NCBI GenBank assembly: GCA_030562195.1
Contig: JAUJPP010000012.1
Location: 1,674,001-1,738,000 of the forward strand
DNA length: 64,000 bases
Direction of reading: 5' to 3'
From: Nipponacmea schrenckii
Taxonomy: Eukaryota > Mollusca > Gastropoda > Lottiidae
Both the position numbers and the translations under genes were made by a program. Below, one piece after another: positions 36,473-49,206 of the stretch (positions are counted from its first letter, which is position 1; every line of letters starts with the position of its first letter). The notes beneath the pieces were generated by a model. That model was given only the letters and a program-made list of their open reading frames with translations, searched no databases and was not told the DNA's origin.

Positions 36473-37816
36473 CTTAGAACTACTATTTAGAGCTAAATAT
36501 TTAATAGAATAAAGAATATTTATCGAAAATAACTACCAGTAAATAATAAAATGTAAATATAATATAATATTGAACAATATAAAATATTAAAGGATGTTTT
36601 TGGAGGGATTGGAAAATATAAATCTGGAGCATATTGCTGCCCTTAAACAATGAATGACAGGCTTTATATGGATTCCAAGTCTACACACTACCCAGTATAC
36701 TTCATGTTTATACCTGAAAAAAGGTCTTTAAAAGATTTAGCTATGTCCACCTTCCAACACCAACAGGATACAGCTGTTGTTAATGATGTAGAAAGGTAAC
36801 TTGGCTTGACATACTATAAAAATACATAAATGTACTACCAGGGTTATATAATAGGAACTTAACAAAAGAAAAAAAATCTTAGATTTAACAGGAATTCTAT
36901 ATATAACCCTGAATGATTTACCAGAATATATAATATAACAATAACAAAGGCCTCTTGTATTTATGGCATTATTTTGATTTACACTATAACACATTGTAAC
37001 ATAATCACATTAACACGTTTCTATAAAGCCCCCATGTTGCTAAATAAAGAGATGTCCGTATCAATCCCTCAATGTCTTACTCTAGTCGGCCCAATTCTGG
37101 AATGTTACCTTGAAATAAGTTACAGGTGGAACAAATCCTTTGGCAAATAAAGTAAGATAACTACATCCCTTAAACTACCGCTTTCCCATTAAAAAGTTCT
37201 ACATTCTTGTCTGTATAGTAAAATATAATCTGAATAATTGCTATGCTACTGATCGAGCTCACCGCAGTCTGTTTGTAGCCTTACTTTCCAGAATTAAAAA
37301 CGAACACATGAAAATTATGATTAAAAAGCAAAAATTTGGATACCTGACGTACATGAAATTTGGAGAAGTTTTTCGGGGTTATTATCATACAAGGCACAAA
37401 ATATTTGACATGAAATTTTACTCTTAGGTAGTGGGTACTAGTATATGATATTCAAAATAACATCGACGAACGTCTTATAAGACCAATGATCAAATAAGCT
37501 CACAAGGAACAATTTTTTTTCGAATACACTTGCATTTATGTTTATTCCAAAACCTTGCATTTTTTAATAATCTATTAAATCTCAAGGTTACTTTCCTGTT
37601 CTCTTTACAATTGTTTGAGGCAGTCCGAAACATGTTGTTTCCGTACATCAACTTACATCTATCTAAATTTAACTGGCAAATAAGATGATGCAATGTATAA
37701 GAAACCGCATGTTTCGGATAACTTGTGTAGCGTAGCTTTGTTATTTTTCTAGATAAGATCCTCTTTAGCTTCAACCAACCATCTGACTTTTGAATAGGCC
37801 TATCACCAAATGAGAG
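36473..37816. other. Intergenic region between the minisatellite and the CARD gene, including its 3' UTR
   Basis: A minus-strand AATAAA (plus TTTATT, 37541-37546), about 270 bases past the CARD gene stop, is a plausible poly(A) signal. A 94-codon minus ORF at 37490-37774 starts at a TTG and falls mostly in this 3' UTR. I see no other gene. Confidence 0.45.
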
Positions 37817-40551
37817 TTAATATCTTGATGTCGCCCATGGGATCTGGTTTATCTGATTCAATCTGTATGAAGACACTGCAGCATTCTCGGACGGATCGTA
37901 AATCTCATTGGTACGAATGTTGACATCCTTCAATTTCTGGTTAATGTCCATCAAAGTGTATTGATTCTTTCTCACCTTCTGTTGTTCGTTTCGGTTCTGA
38001 TCCATCAACTCCCTAATCGCCATTTCTTCCTGCTTCAAGGACGATAGAGCCACTTCATTGGTGTTGGTCTGTTGTCGAAAATGACTTTCCAGGTTGCTGA
38101 TGACTTTTGGTACTTCATTCGTCGATCGTCCATCAGATAGAGCTCCAGAGATCCCAGATTTAGCTAGAAAGAATCCTGGACGAACTTGTCCTCTAACGTC
38201 TGGGTGACCGTTATTCTTTGAGCTGAGAACATCATGCAGAGAGACCTTGGATCGTCGGAAGCTCGAATCTGGGCTCGGAGCTCTGGCAGTCCATGGCCCA
38301 TACTTCCTGGGTGGAGTCATGGCCAGGTCATCAGCACTGTCATATCTTTTCAGAGCTCCGTGGTTGTATTTGTTCAGTCGATTCTCGTAATGATCCAAGG
38401 GGTCAAACTGTTCATCTCGGCTAGTAAGATCTTCATATTCAATAGCATCAGTGTCCAGAAGGACGTCGGCAATCCACCCCGACCCAGTTTCCCTTAGAAC
38501 TTGAAGGAATTTGTGGAGTGTTCCCAAACCACGATCATCCAATAGCCGGATCAGTTCAGCAACTTGGACCATGGCATCCATATGCTGAAATATGCAAAAT
38601 AACATCTTTTATTAAGATAAAGGTTTGTGTAAAGATGTACTGAGACGAGTCTCAATGAAAACACTAGCCTAGGTCACAGAACAATAGATAAGCTTATTGA
38701 GGATTGTGGTTTTAGTTGACAAGACAGGCCTGTTGGGTGCAAATTCTATGGGATATTTGAGATTAATTATCCCAGAAAATGTATAGTTCGGGTGGAAAGA
38801 GCTTTTGTATAAAAGTTGGTGTGTATCGGTTTCTAAAAAGTAATTTTAATATCTAATTTTTTAGAAGAAAGAAAGTCCATGCCCTTGAACACCCTAGTGT
38901 CCAAAAAATCCATACTGTTTTCCCTAATATTTGCTGTAAATTTCATCATAAACGATTGGTCTACCTTTAAGAATTTTCGGAAGCGTGTAAATGTGTCGTT
39001 TAACAAATTTTGTAGAAATATTGTTTATTTCTTGTGTAGTTTCCATAAAATAGGTCTTTCAAGTTGACGATAGTGGCTCAGATCGGTAAAAATTGTTTTC
39101 AATTTAAAAATGTGTAATTTTTCAACTCGATTTAGTAAAATCCATGTAATCTGCTTTGTAACAAAAAACGGGGAGCCGCGGTGGCTCAGTGAGATCCCTC
39201 GTCAGTTGGAAATCGACACTGTCCGGGCAAAATTTCCCTAATTGCACAATGCATGGCGTTGCCCGTCTTCATTAGCCCATAAGGTGCAGAAGAGTAGGAC
39301 GCAAAACTCAATATTCATTTCATTTCATTTTTTTTAAACAAAAAGTGAATGTCCTTCACATAAGATGAACAATACTAAGAAACCGAAGAGATTATGATTA
39401 AATATAATGCGGAGGTCATTATTCAACTCGACTGGATTAGAAATTAACACGCCAGAATAAATCATAAATTTTCGAAAGAATAAAGAACATTAGAGGGTTC
39501 TGTGGACTTGACAAAGGGTGGCCTAACCCAGTCTGACAGTTTCTCGGGATACATCTGCCCTAAGTCAGACAACAATCAATGTTCTTTATCTCAGAAATTT
39601 CCTGTAAATTTATATTTTCTGCTCATGATAGGAAATCGATTTTAATCAAATTAGCCTTGTTGCTATCTCATTAGATTTGATGTAAAAATCATTGTATAAT
39701 TTTAATTCCCATCGCAAATTCAATACCAGAGTGTTACTATAGCAACTAGATTGTTGACTCCCATCAACACGACCTACTTCTCGTCATCATGTTCAATTTA
39801 TTCACTTCATCATGCCAATATTGCGATTCCTGCGAATAAATGGGATTTTTTCGTTAATTTGTCATATTTCAAACTATTTCATTATTGACGCCATTTAAAT
39901 TATGGCCCATGACATCTTCTAGCTTGGAAGAAAATGACGTCAATCCAAAGTTATATTTGCCGTAAACCAAATATTTGGTTCATGATGACACTGTCCGAAA
40001 AAAAAACCCGTCCCACTTACCAATATCCTTCTCTTCATGACGTCACCAATCAATCCAACGTCGACTAATTTTTCCAAAACGCTTCGTGATAAAACTAAGT
40101 GACGTCGTAGAAAGGCTTCATTTTTCTTCAAAATTCCTCTTGCCAGACGGGGTTCCAGTTGACCCTGGCTTGAATACATTGTTTTATTGTATGATGGCGG
40201 CAATTTTCTGTACGATAAGTCGAGGTAGCTGGGATAACCTCCATATTCAGACTTTCCACTATATCCTACGCCATAACTCTGACGTACTTTTGGGTATGTC
40301 ATATCGACATCATCATCATGGTAAACTCTGTAGTCTGAATATTTTGGATTAGGATAATTGTCCAATCCACCTATAAATTTTCTACTAGAATAAGTATCTG
40401 AACTTCCAGCATATTTTTGAAGTGAGAATCCCGTATCTAAATTGTCGGTAGTATATCGTAGATGACTTCCTGGATCACGTTTAGCTCCGGAATTAAACCT
40501 AACGCTGCGTCCATTTGACCCGTTTCTCCGATTTCTGTATTTTGACATCAT
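37817..40551 (-). CDS. CARD-domain protein with Tyr-rich N-terminus and C-terminal coiled coil
   Basis: Two minus-strand exons, 40021-40551 and 37817-38584, join at phase 0 (donor GTAAGT, acceptor TATTTCAG) to 432 residues. Residues 1-135 are rich in Tyr, Ser, Gly and Arg and look disordered. Residues about 138-220 form a CARD: KKNEAFLRRHLVL, VLEKLVDVGLI, the exon junction, then AELIRLLDDRG and FLQVLRETGSGWIADVLL. A helical, Gln/Glu-rich stretch (about 335-405) looks like a coiled coil, and the C-terminus ends WATSRY. CARDs assemble filaments through homotypic contacts in apoptosis, NF-kB and innate-immune pathways; I cannot assign a specific ortholog. The ATG at 40551 begins an ATGATG pair; only non-ATG codons precede it. 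The intron carries a SINE. Confidence 0.85.
39171..39338 (+). mobile_element. tRNA-derived SINE, internally deleted, in the CARD gene intron
   Basis: The head GCCGCGGTGGCTCAGTGAG resembles a tRNA A box. It jumps directly to ATCCCTCGTCAGTTGG and then to the shared 3' part (GCATGGCGTTGCCCGTCTTC, AGCCCATAAGGTGCAGAAGA), ending in (CATTT)n and T-rich sequence. Compared with the copy at 48227 it lacks the B box and middle. Confidence 0.75.
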
Positions 40552-43500
40552 TTTGGCTAGAATCGGACACAAATTTTAAAATGTGAATGTGTTCTATCAC
40601 GTTTTATAAAGAGGTCCACAAATCAAGTATACAAGAGTCTTTATCACCAAGCTGAAATAAAACACGACGAATTGATATGATATGTAATCCGTTTTCATCA
40701 AAACCCAGTCTTCTTGTCCTCTTATTCTAGATTGAAGCCACTTGTGTATGCGACAGTTTCGGAGTATAATCCTGCATCATTTCTGTTTCTAATAAACAAT
40801 TATAGTAAATATTCTACTTTCATTCATAAATTCTTTGCGATTTTACCTGTTAAAATACTTGAACTAATTTCAGGTTTCTGTGGGCCAAAGGGAAATATAA
40901 CCGGGCTTGTCAATCGATTTTGTAAATACACTTCAAAGGTCCTTCTGACAATTTACACCATTAACCAAAAAATAGAATTTTATTTTTCGTCCGATTTTCA
41001 AATCTCATTTTATATTGAAACAGTTTTAAGGAGATATACTATAACGTCTTGTAATTATCGAGCAATCTAAATCAATACCGTTGTCAGGTAAATGAATATA
41101 TACAAATTATAATCATATCAAAAGGCAAAGACACTATAGAGTATATCAGCTAAGAGTGGTGTTATAAGATATAAGGTCTATGTAGTGAATAGGCTTAAAA
41201 TGACATTATTTATATATGGACAATAATTGACTCAATTGTCCATATAATAAGTAATACTTTCAATATTTATATATTTAAAGTACCGGGCCAATACTATATA
41301 ACCTGGCGTTTAACTTCAGACTTTTAAACCTATTTAGACCTATATATTTATGTTTGCTGTATATTCTTATTGTCCAATCCGGGTTCTGCCATTCCTGTAA
41401 TTCCATCGTTTACTTGAATATTTAAATATAAGTAAGTCTTTGTTTAATGGTTGAATAATGGTTGAACTGAAAAGTGTAGCATTAGAATGCTAAATCTAAA
41501 ACTAAAATCATCGTTGGTGATACCTAGTCAGAGAGAGTTGTTTGGTACTGGTTAGTTTGAGTAAGTGCACAGATACTGGAATTTAAGAGAAGTATCGAAA
41601 ATTTTGACCAGTATATTTCTTCATTGATCTAACCTTCATGCATTGGGCATCAATAAAATGATAAAGAAAAGTATGTTCATGTTGCTTATTCTTCAGCCTA
41701 CAGAATACAAATTATGTAAAAAAAATTCCGAGATAATTTTCTTTGCTACCCTCCTTTAAAGAAGAAACGCGTTCAGTTCTCGATAATATCCAATCATGTT
41801 CGCAAAATTACAGATGTGAGTACAAATCAGGGATTAGAATACAAAACGAACTGAGCGTATTAACGTCGTTCATTATTCAAGCAGATGACCTTGACTAAAG
41901 TACATCTTGCAACATACAGCGGGCCAAGTTTCATGCATTAAAAAAGGTATAATTCTCACCAATTTATCACAATTTTTCTTATCACATACAATGATAATGC
42001 AGCATTTATCTCTTCTTCAATCATTTTATATAATCTTTTATATATACAGTGTAGTTGCCAATTTATTTTGTACTTTATTTTTTATGTTATGTAGGTGGCC
42101 ATGGTGGACATAAACCACTGGAATCCAACTACTACCTATTACGAATAGCAATTAGCATCCGCTGGAATCAAACGTCAACTTGACATCTACCAACCAACCT
42201 TCTGGAATCTGAATTCTACTTTTATCATGCAATGAACAGAAGTGGTTCAAATCTAAACAGATCCTTGATGCCGCTCAAAATAGGAACATTGAACTTTTTT
42301 GTAAAAACAGAACTCAATGAGTTTACTTGCTGAAAAAAAGACTCAACATAAGTTTAGTTAAGTAAAACTGTTGTAGGCCCTTTTTGTATGTATAAATTTG
42401 AGAAAAACTCCTCTATTGTGTGAACATATATTTAAATCTGTACTTTATTTTAAATGCCACAATACACCCTACCACCAGCCTATACCAACCTTTAATAATT
42501 CAAAGTCTCATGATCTTAGAAACTATTTTATTATTTTCAGATTTCTATTCTGTCCAGAATGAGGAATTGAAGGAAACGTGTGCTGATATACATGTTTTAA
42601 GCTTATATAATAGAAATATTGTTTATGATGTTCAAGAGTAATTTTGAACGAATGGCCTTAGACCTACAGTGATGTCCCAGGGTGAACAGAATTTTTACAC
42701 AAGCGAGAATTGTTCTACAAACTTTGAGTCTGTTTTTATTTGTAGGCAAAAACCATGAATGACAATTTTTGATCCTGTGTTAATTCCTTTCGAATACGCC
42801 GAGACGCATGTTGGTCTGTGCATTTATTTCTAAATTTCTATTTAGACAGCTGCTCCGAGATTCTGTGGATCGTGAAACTGTTACTTGGATGGAAACAGAA
42901 ACACAATCTCACTCTTTCGTCTCTGAATGACATGCTAGTCATTGGTGCTGACCACGTCTGTAAATCAGATGTACCGTACCATGACTCTTATCAGAGATAT
43001 ACCCGCGACCATTGAAGTGAATCAACTGGTGGCTACCTGGTGACAATATAGACTATCTTCTCCCTGAGACCGTCTAGGTGGTGCCGGTGCTCGCTTTATT
43101 ATACATCGGGCGGTAAATTGGGTTGGAAGAGCATGGAAAACCGGACACCATTCTGAAGCTGGATTGTGTGATCTCTGACGATCTTAGTTGGTAAAACGGA
43201 GTTTGCCAGTGTTGTGTCAATTGATAAGGTTTTTGGTCGGATTATTTGATTAGGTTTTTGGTCGGATTATTTGATTAGGTTGATCTTTATGCCTTTAGTT
43301 ATATGCCGTTTCATTCGGCACGTTTGTCGTCTAAGTGCATGAGTGTCGTCGATGTATCCGGTTTTTTTAAGTAGGCCTATGGCAATATAATATTAGCAGT
43401 CTGTTACGGTCATATAGGCTAAGTGAAAGATTTGACTCTAGTGTTGAGTTTATGATGTAATAAAAGTTATCCTTGGGTAATTATTTGATAAACCACCCCT

Positions 43501-43823
43501 TATTCTGACACAATAACCTCCTGTAAATTGCAACTTGAATGCCATGGCAGGCCTGTCTTACAAAATACAAGACAGAATGGAGCAAAATGTTTCAGAAGAA
43601 CTGTGTTTGACAATTTAAAAAAAAAAAGGAATGGAAATTTTTAAAGATATATATTTTGAAATAAGTAAAAAGAATTCTTTGTCATATGACAAGCGGAAAA
43701 TTTTATTACTCAGTTGCTATAAAAATTGTTAAAATAATTTCGCAATCTTTGAAACCTAAAATATAACGGGGAGAACTCCACAACTTCATAAATTACTTCC
43801 CTTTGACCACAAACTCGAACCGG
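40552..43823. other. Gap between the CARD gene and the next gene
   Basis: About 3.3 kb. A 118-codon frame (40714-41070) starts at TTG and shows no domain. An exon-like end at about 42095-42180 (GHGGHKPLESNYYL in one frame, stop at 42180) follows a weak acceptor but could not be linked to a gene. Nothing else is supported. Confidence 0.4.
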
Positions 43824-43844
43824 ATGTATCCGCTGACAGTCTAA
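43824..43844 (+). promoter_or_regulatory. Short uORF before the 43851 exon
   Basis: ATG at 43824 encodes six codons (MYPLTV) and stops at TAA 43842-43844, six bases before the ATG at 43851. The two starts are in the same frame. It may tune translation if transcription starts upstream. Confidence 0.35.
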
Positions 43845-43850
43845 ACAAAG

Positions 43851-43937
43851 ATGTCTACTACGGAAAGCAGTTTGTCGGAGAGCTCTACAAATGTGACAAA
43901 TGAATGCTTAATTTTTCCCGACAACCCTTCCCAATGT
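43851..43937 (+). CDS. First coding exon of an unrecognised gene
   Basis: ATG at 43851 (context AAAGATGTC) opens 29 codons beginning MSTTESSLSESSTNVTNECL, then a strong donor (AATGT|GTGAGT, phase 0) at 43938. The sequence is Ser/Thr-rich and typical of a disordered N-terminus. An ACCGGATG ETS-like motif lies at 43819-43826. I cannot name the protein. No following exon was recognised in the remaining 20 kb, so this would be a gene with a very long first intron. Confidence 0.5.
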
Positions 43938-46900
43938 GTGAGTATTATTTATTTCTTTCATGGTATCCGGCAAAATTTTTCTGTCATTCAAAACTGGCAG
44001 ACTAATTCCGATAGAATGATTTAAAAAACCAAATGTTCGATGGTAATATAGGCTAAACAACGTCAACGAACATGGACATAACAATGAATAGCCATTTAGA
44101 TATAGTTACTATATTCACAGTTTATTAATACTGTCCAGTTATATACCAGTGTCCAGTGAGTCAAGCATTATCAATGTAGTTTGTTTTAATTTTAACACAT
44201 TGTCTACTGTTGTCTTGCCAGTCTTAAAAATTGTAATTATACATAGAGAAATATAAGTTTTTTAAAATGAATATTTAGGTGCAATTATTTTTACTGGTAC
44301 ATAACATGGTAAATAATATACAAGGACAAGAATAAAGGATTTACTTAATTGAAACTTTTTAGAAAGATATTATTCTGTCAATAAAGTTACAGACAAATAT
44401 GGAAAATTTTATCATTTCTGATCCAGGATATGTTTGATATGATCCTGTATATGTCAGATGATTTACTATATTGTTATGTTCATTAGTGACAAGTGGAAGT
44501 TTTTGATGACCTTGATGGGAGAGATATCTAAAAATTGAGACCGGTATCCCAAAATATGAAAATTTGCATTTTTTAGTTGTACTAAAAATAGAAAATAACC
44601 TAAGCTATGTTATTTTATTTAATTGATCTATTGATTCTACCCAGGTCTTTAATAAACTGTTGGACTTAATGTGTCAGTTTATGTAATTATGTTACTCTTG
44701 GTCTTGATTGAAAAAGAATATTGTACATCATGTGATAAATAGATGGTACCATAGAAATTCTATATCCTAGTTGCAGCATGACAATATTACATTCAGTGAG
44801 GATGTAAAACTCCATTAAAGTCAGTATCTACAAAAGATGACAATAATGAGAATTTTAAGCCTAGTAACTTGATGGCTGTCATCGTCTTTCTCTGAGTATT
44901 CCTTTCACATAAATCAATAAACTTACACAGAGATAATTATAGTGTTGAAAAAATAGATTAATTATTTTCAGATCAGTCAACTTAAGACACCAAGAGACGG
45001 CTTCCAAATTTCTTTTAATCTCAAATCATGTATAAACATCATTTGAATTAATTATTCCATCATAAATAGTTTGATTTATTGTAGGAAGTTTCAGTGTCTA
45101 GATAGATTAACTCATATCCTGTATACTTTATTAAGAAATTTTAAATTTATCAATATATTTGACAAGTTGCATACCAGTACTTAAATGATTAAATCTTATT
45201 CAACAATGCATTGATCACTTTCAAACTGTTGGAAACAAAGCAATCACTTTTAGCTGTTAATAAAGAATCTTGGCTTGATTCGAATGTAAACAGAAGCCTT
45301 AAGTGATTTAATGATACATAAGCTTATACAAAGACAGAAAAAAAACTTTCAAATGCTTTTATCTGGGGAATTAACATTTTACTGTGTAACTCTTGTGAGC
45401 CTATTTTTTCCACATTGAAACAGATTATAAATCAGCTAGTCAAATGTGAAAATGTTAAATGCTGTGCTACAGTCTGTGATTACAGATAACTCAGTATCAA
45501 GATGATCTTGCAGCAGAAATCAGGATATAAAAAAACTAACACTGGTTTTAATGATTCCCTCATTTTCAAACTAGATCAATAATTATAACAAGTTCCAATA
45601 CAACTCCACTTGACATTCTATTGATTCAGTGTAAATATGCATTCAAGATGGACCTGCTTGTTTGTTTAAATTTTTTACCAAAACTCTATGAATATCCTAT
45701 AAAAATGTGATGTTAATAAATTCAAGATAAATATCCAGTTATATTTAAAGTGGCAGTACATTCCAATTCGTAGGATATAGTTTGAAATATGTATATCATA
45801 GTTGTAGGTTTATGAGGGATTGGAAAAAAAATCACAAATGGTGAAAAATCTGACAGTTTTGGATCAAGTTTCAAGCTTATGAAGTTTATTATACAAAGAA
45901 CACTAATGTTGCTGAAACATATGAAAAACCAAATTCATAATATAAGAAAACCCTTATTATTGGACAATGTGAGAAATAAATCGCTTCAAATTTCTATTTC
46001 TATGGACCTGGTATGTGAAAACTACCTGGACCTACTTGCACGTTAAAATCGTATTCCAGGAAAAGTTCCGAGAGGCTGTCTTTTATCAGATACAAGTCTC
46101 TTTACTTTTCTGATTCTCCTTTAGGTTATTATTGAAAATGTTACCACTTATCCCATACAATGATTTCATAGCAGTAAAATAGGTTCTTGTAAAATGAGAT
46201 GAGCTGTGGACTGTTTGTTTACTTCATTTTACACAAACTTTATGAATTCCTAGTAGGAATATAACATAATCTTAAGAAAATATTTGAAAAAGAATTATTT
46301 CTCGTTCTGCTTGGTTTCTGTAACTAAGACATGTTAAAGAAAAGATTGACTTTTTGAATAAATTGTCGGTGAGAGTGAGTTTTTATTGAATAATTTAGAG
46401 AAGTTCTATTAAAATTTAGAATGCTAAGATGGTTTGTCTTTAGACAGTTGGGCTATGATATTTCTCGATGTATTAAATTTTCATGAGTATTCGGAAAAGA
46501 ACTAAAGTATCATGCTGGAACCTATTAAATAAAATAGTAGAATTTATTCTAAGTACAAGGAAAGAAAGGTCTGCTGAAAGTAAACAGAAATTCATCATAA
46601 AACATAGTATCAATGTGTGATTTAAGATAATGTAGTAAGATTCAATTATAATAGATTATCTTACAAGCTCTTTCTATTTAATGCCATTCTGAAGCTTCCA
46701 TGCTATACAGCCATGCAGATTTACAAATGGTCAAGACCATCTGAACTTGACTAACTGATAACTAATTTATTTTGTAAGCCTGTTTCAACAATGGAGAATA
46801 CCACTTCAACATTAAAAATGCACTTCCACAGGAATCCAAAAACAATGTACCTGGTAATTCAAAAAGTTAATGACTATTATTGTAAGGTGGTGTTTTTGGA

Positions 46901-47734
46901 CTTAGGCTGAGGAAGTGTGTGTTTAATCAAATGATCCATTTTGACAGAATGTTTAATGCCGCATTATAATGTGGTTGTGTAGTACTGCTGCCCCTGATTG
47001 TCCCATCTTGATTAATTGCCCTAGACTTTATCGCGTCATTTGTATGTGAATACTATAGATTTTACAGTTCATCTAATTTTTGGTGTGATCCTCTTGGAAG
47101 TAGGCGTATTTTGCTAGATAACCATTTATTTAATTTAATCATGTTTATAGATATATATATATATATATATATACTTAATTAATTTAAAGCTTATTCAAGA
47201 TTATTCAGTTGCACTTGATTTCTGCAGAATATGTGACATGTATATTTAAAAACGTGTATGTTTCACTGACTGATCTTTGATTGCTAATGCACCATTCAAA
47301 TTCACTGGCTCTCTTCACCATGATCAATATTTAATTGCTTTTCTCTGTAACTATTTGTTACATTAATGGAAGTGAATACTGCATTAAGTTTTGAAGTGAA
47401 GCAGTATTTAACCCTAGCTTTAAATCTGCTACTCAATAGCCTCATGTATCAAGTCTCAAAGGATGGAGTTGTGAAGTTATTTACTTTAAAATCTTTAAAA
47501 TGCTATTTTATTTTGGTAATTCTGATAAATAAACCAACAACTAAAGATCCAAACCCCAAACCAAAACCCCAAATCCAAAACAATGTATTTGCAAAACTTT
47601 AGCAGCTCAGCTAATGATACAATTTTTTAGTACATTAGGTCTGTATTGGATACTGAACTTTATTAACTACAAAATAAGGGTTCAATTAGCAATGTGGAGG
47701 TAATACATTCAGATTTTTTCAACCAGGGTTCCAC

Positions 47735-47950
47735 TTTGTTAGTGATGCATGTCTGAAGGATTAACATGGGAAAATCTCATAGTATAAATGAGGCCCAGTG
47801 TACTACTGGCTGTGTACATTTAACATCCCTCGCCAGTTGGAAAATCCCTTAAAGAGTAAGCTTATGCTGCTGTTCTCTCATTGCAAACTGCATGATGTCT
47901 TCATTAGCCCACATACTGCAGAAAAGAAGAACAAACTGATTGAAAATGTA
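47735..47950 (+). mobile_element. SINE fragment (3' part)
   Basis: It matches the 48227 SINE from the middle onward (GGATTAACATGGGAAAA, ATCCCTCGCCAGTTGG, TCTTCATTAGCCCA, CTGCAGAAAAGAAGAAC). The tRNA-like head is missing or unrecognisable. Confidence 0.65.
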
Positions 47951-48226
47951 ACATGTTCTTTAAAAGTGAGAAACTAATTTAAATGCGACAAGTGTCAAAC
48001 CACTGCATGCATTTCCTGAGAAGAAAGATTGCATGCATTTTTAATACATGCTTTGTATAAAATATTGAAATGATTAGAACAGGTTCAATAAAATTTTACA
48101 CTACATTAAATCTGGTCTCTAGAGATATAGCAGAAGGCAAATTAATATCTACTTTCAGTAGTTACGTAGGTAAAACTGAGTTTTAGCAATATTTTATAGT
48201 GAATTGGAATCAAGGCTTCTCTTTAA

Positions 48227-48552
48227 TTGATCTGGGTGGCTCAGTGAGTTAGAAGCTTGCTTGCTAACCTGACTGAGGGTCAAGAGTTCATTTCCGGCGG
48301 CATAGATCCAGATCGAGATTTTTCAGCCAAGTTTTCCCTTGTCAGTGGATGCAGGTCAGAGGGATTGACATGGAAAAAAGTAGATGTTTAATAAACCAAG
48401 GCCCTGGGAGCTACATAAAAGATACTTTGACAGTTGGAAATTACAAAAAGATTTTCCTCATTGCATAGTGCATGGCAATGCCCGTCTTCATTGACATTAG
48501 ACCATAAGGTGCAGAAGAGTATGATAGTAAACTCCATTCATTTCATTTCATT
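48227..48552 (+). mobile_element. Full-length tRNA-derived SINE
   Basis: The head GGTGGCTCAGTGAGTTAGAA is an A-box-like sequence. It is followed about 40 bp later by GGGTCAAGAGTTCATTTCC, a B-box-like sequence, both in tRNA order and spacing. The body contains AGGGATTGACATGG and GCATGGCAATGCCCGTCTTC. The tail is ATTCATTTCATTTCATTT. This is the most complete copy in the window and defines the family. Confidence 0.8.
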
Positions 48553-49206
48553 TATAATGCATCATCTGGTATACGGAACTAATAAAAGGAATTCCTTGGC
48601 AAAAACATATAAAGAAGCTTGCCATGCTGCAAATAGTGAGACAGTCATCTTTTGACACCCATCAACCTCAAATGCACTTGCCAGTACATATGGAGAGTTT
48701 ATTTTCTTTATCAGGATGAAGCCTAAGGCTTCCACATACTTTTTTTAAGACCAAGAGTCTAACTTCTTGGTTCATCTATGTATAAGTAAAAGAGAAGTCA
48801 TATAACCTACTGAAGAATTGTCATTAAAATTTGATCTGGATTTCCAGACTTTTTCAATCAAGAAGATTTTCTGTAGAATTTTGATTGTCAGATCTTCATT
48901 ATGAAGAGTGTCATTGGGAAGTTTTTGAGTTTATTCCTGTCAATTGTTAAATAGACATGAACAACTGTCATATCCTTTTTATTAATATCTAGTCTAGATA
49001 GTGATACTGCTGAAATTTTAAATGGTTCAAACTTCACTTTCAATAAACAGATATCACATTTCACTTTTAATCTTTTATGTTATGATATTATTCATGATTT
49101 ATGTTGATTCAATATGAAATTTAATCTGGGAAAATTTGATTGTTGCTGGAATGTATTTTTGTTTGTTACATAAATCATTAAACAAGAACCTTCCTTGGAT
49201 TTTTAA

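Larger units (their letters stand above)
43938..49206 (+). other. Presumed long first intron, proximal part
   Basis: AT-rich sequence without recognisable exons. It holds an (AT)n run at about 47152-47173 and two SINE copies described separately. ORFs here are short and unrecognised. Confidence 0.4.

Noticed and set aside
37490..37774. 94-codon minus-strand ORF downstream of the CARD gene
   Set aside because: Starts at TTG, shows no domain and lies largely within the presumed 3' UTR.
40714..41070. 118-codon plus-strand ORF
   Set aside because: Non-ATG start, composition like translated AT-rich intergenic DNA, no motif.
48227..48310. tRNA gene
   Set aside because: A- and B-box-like sequences are present but no cloverleaf or anticodon arm could be drawn; it is the head of a SINE.
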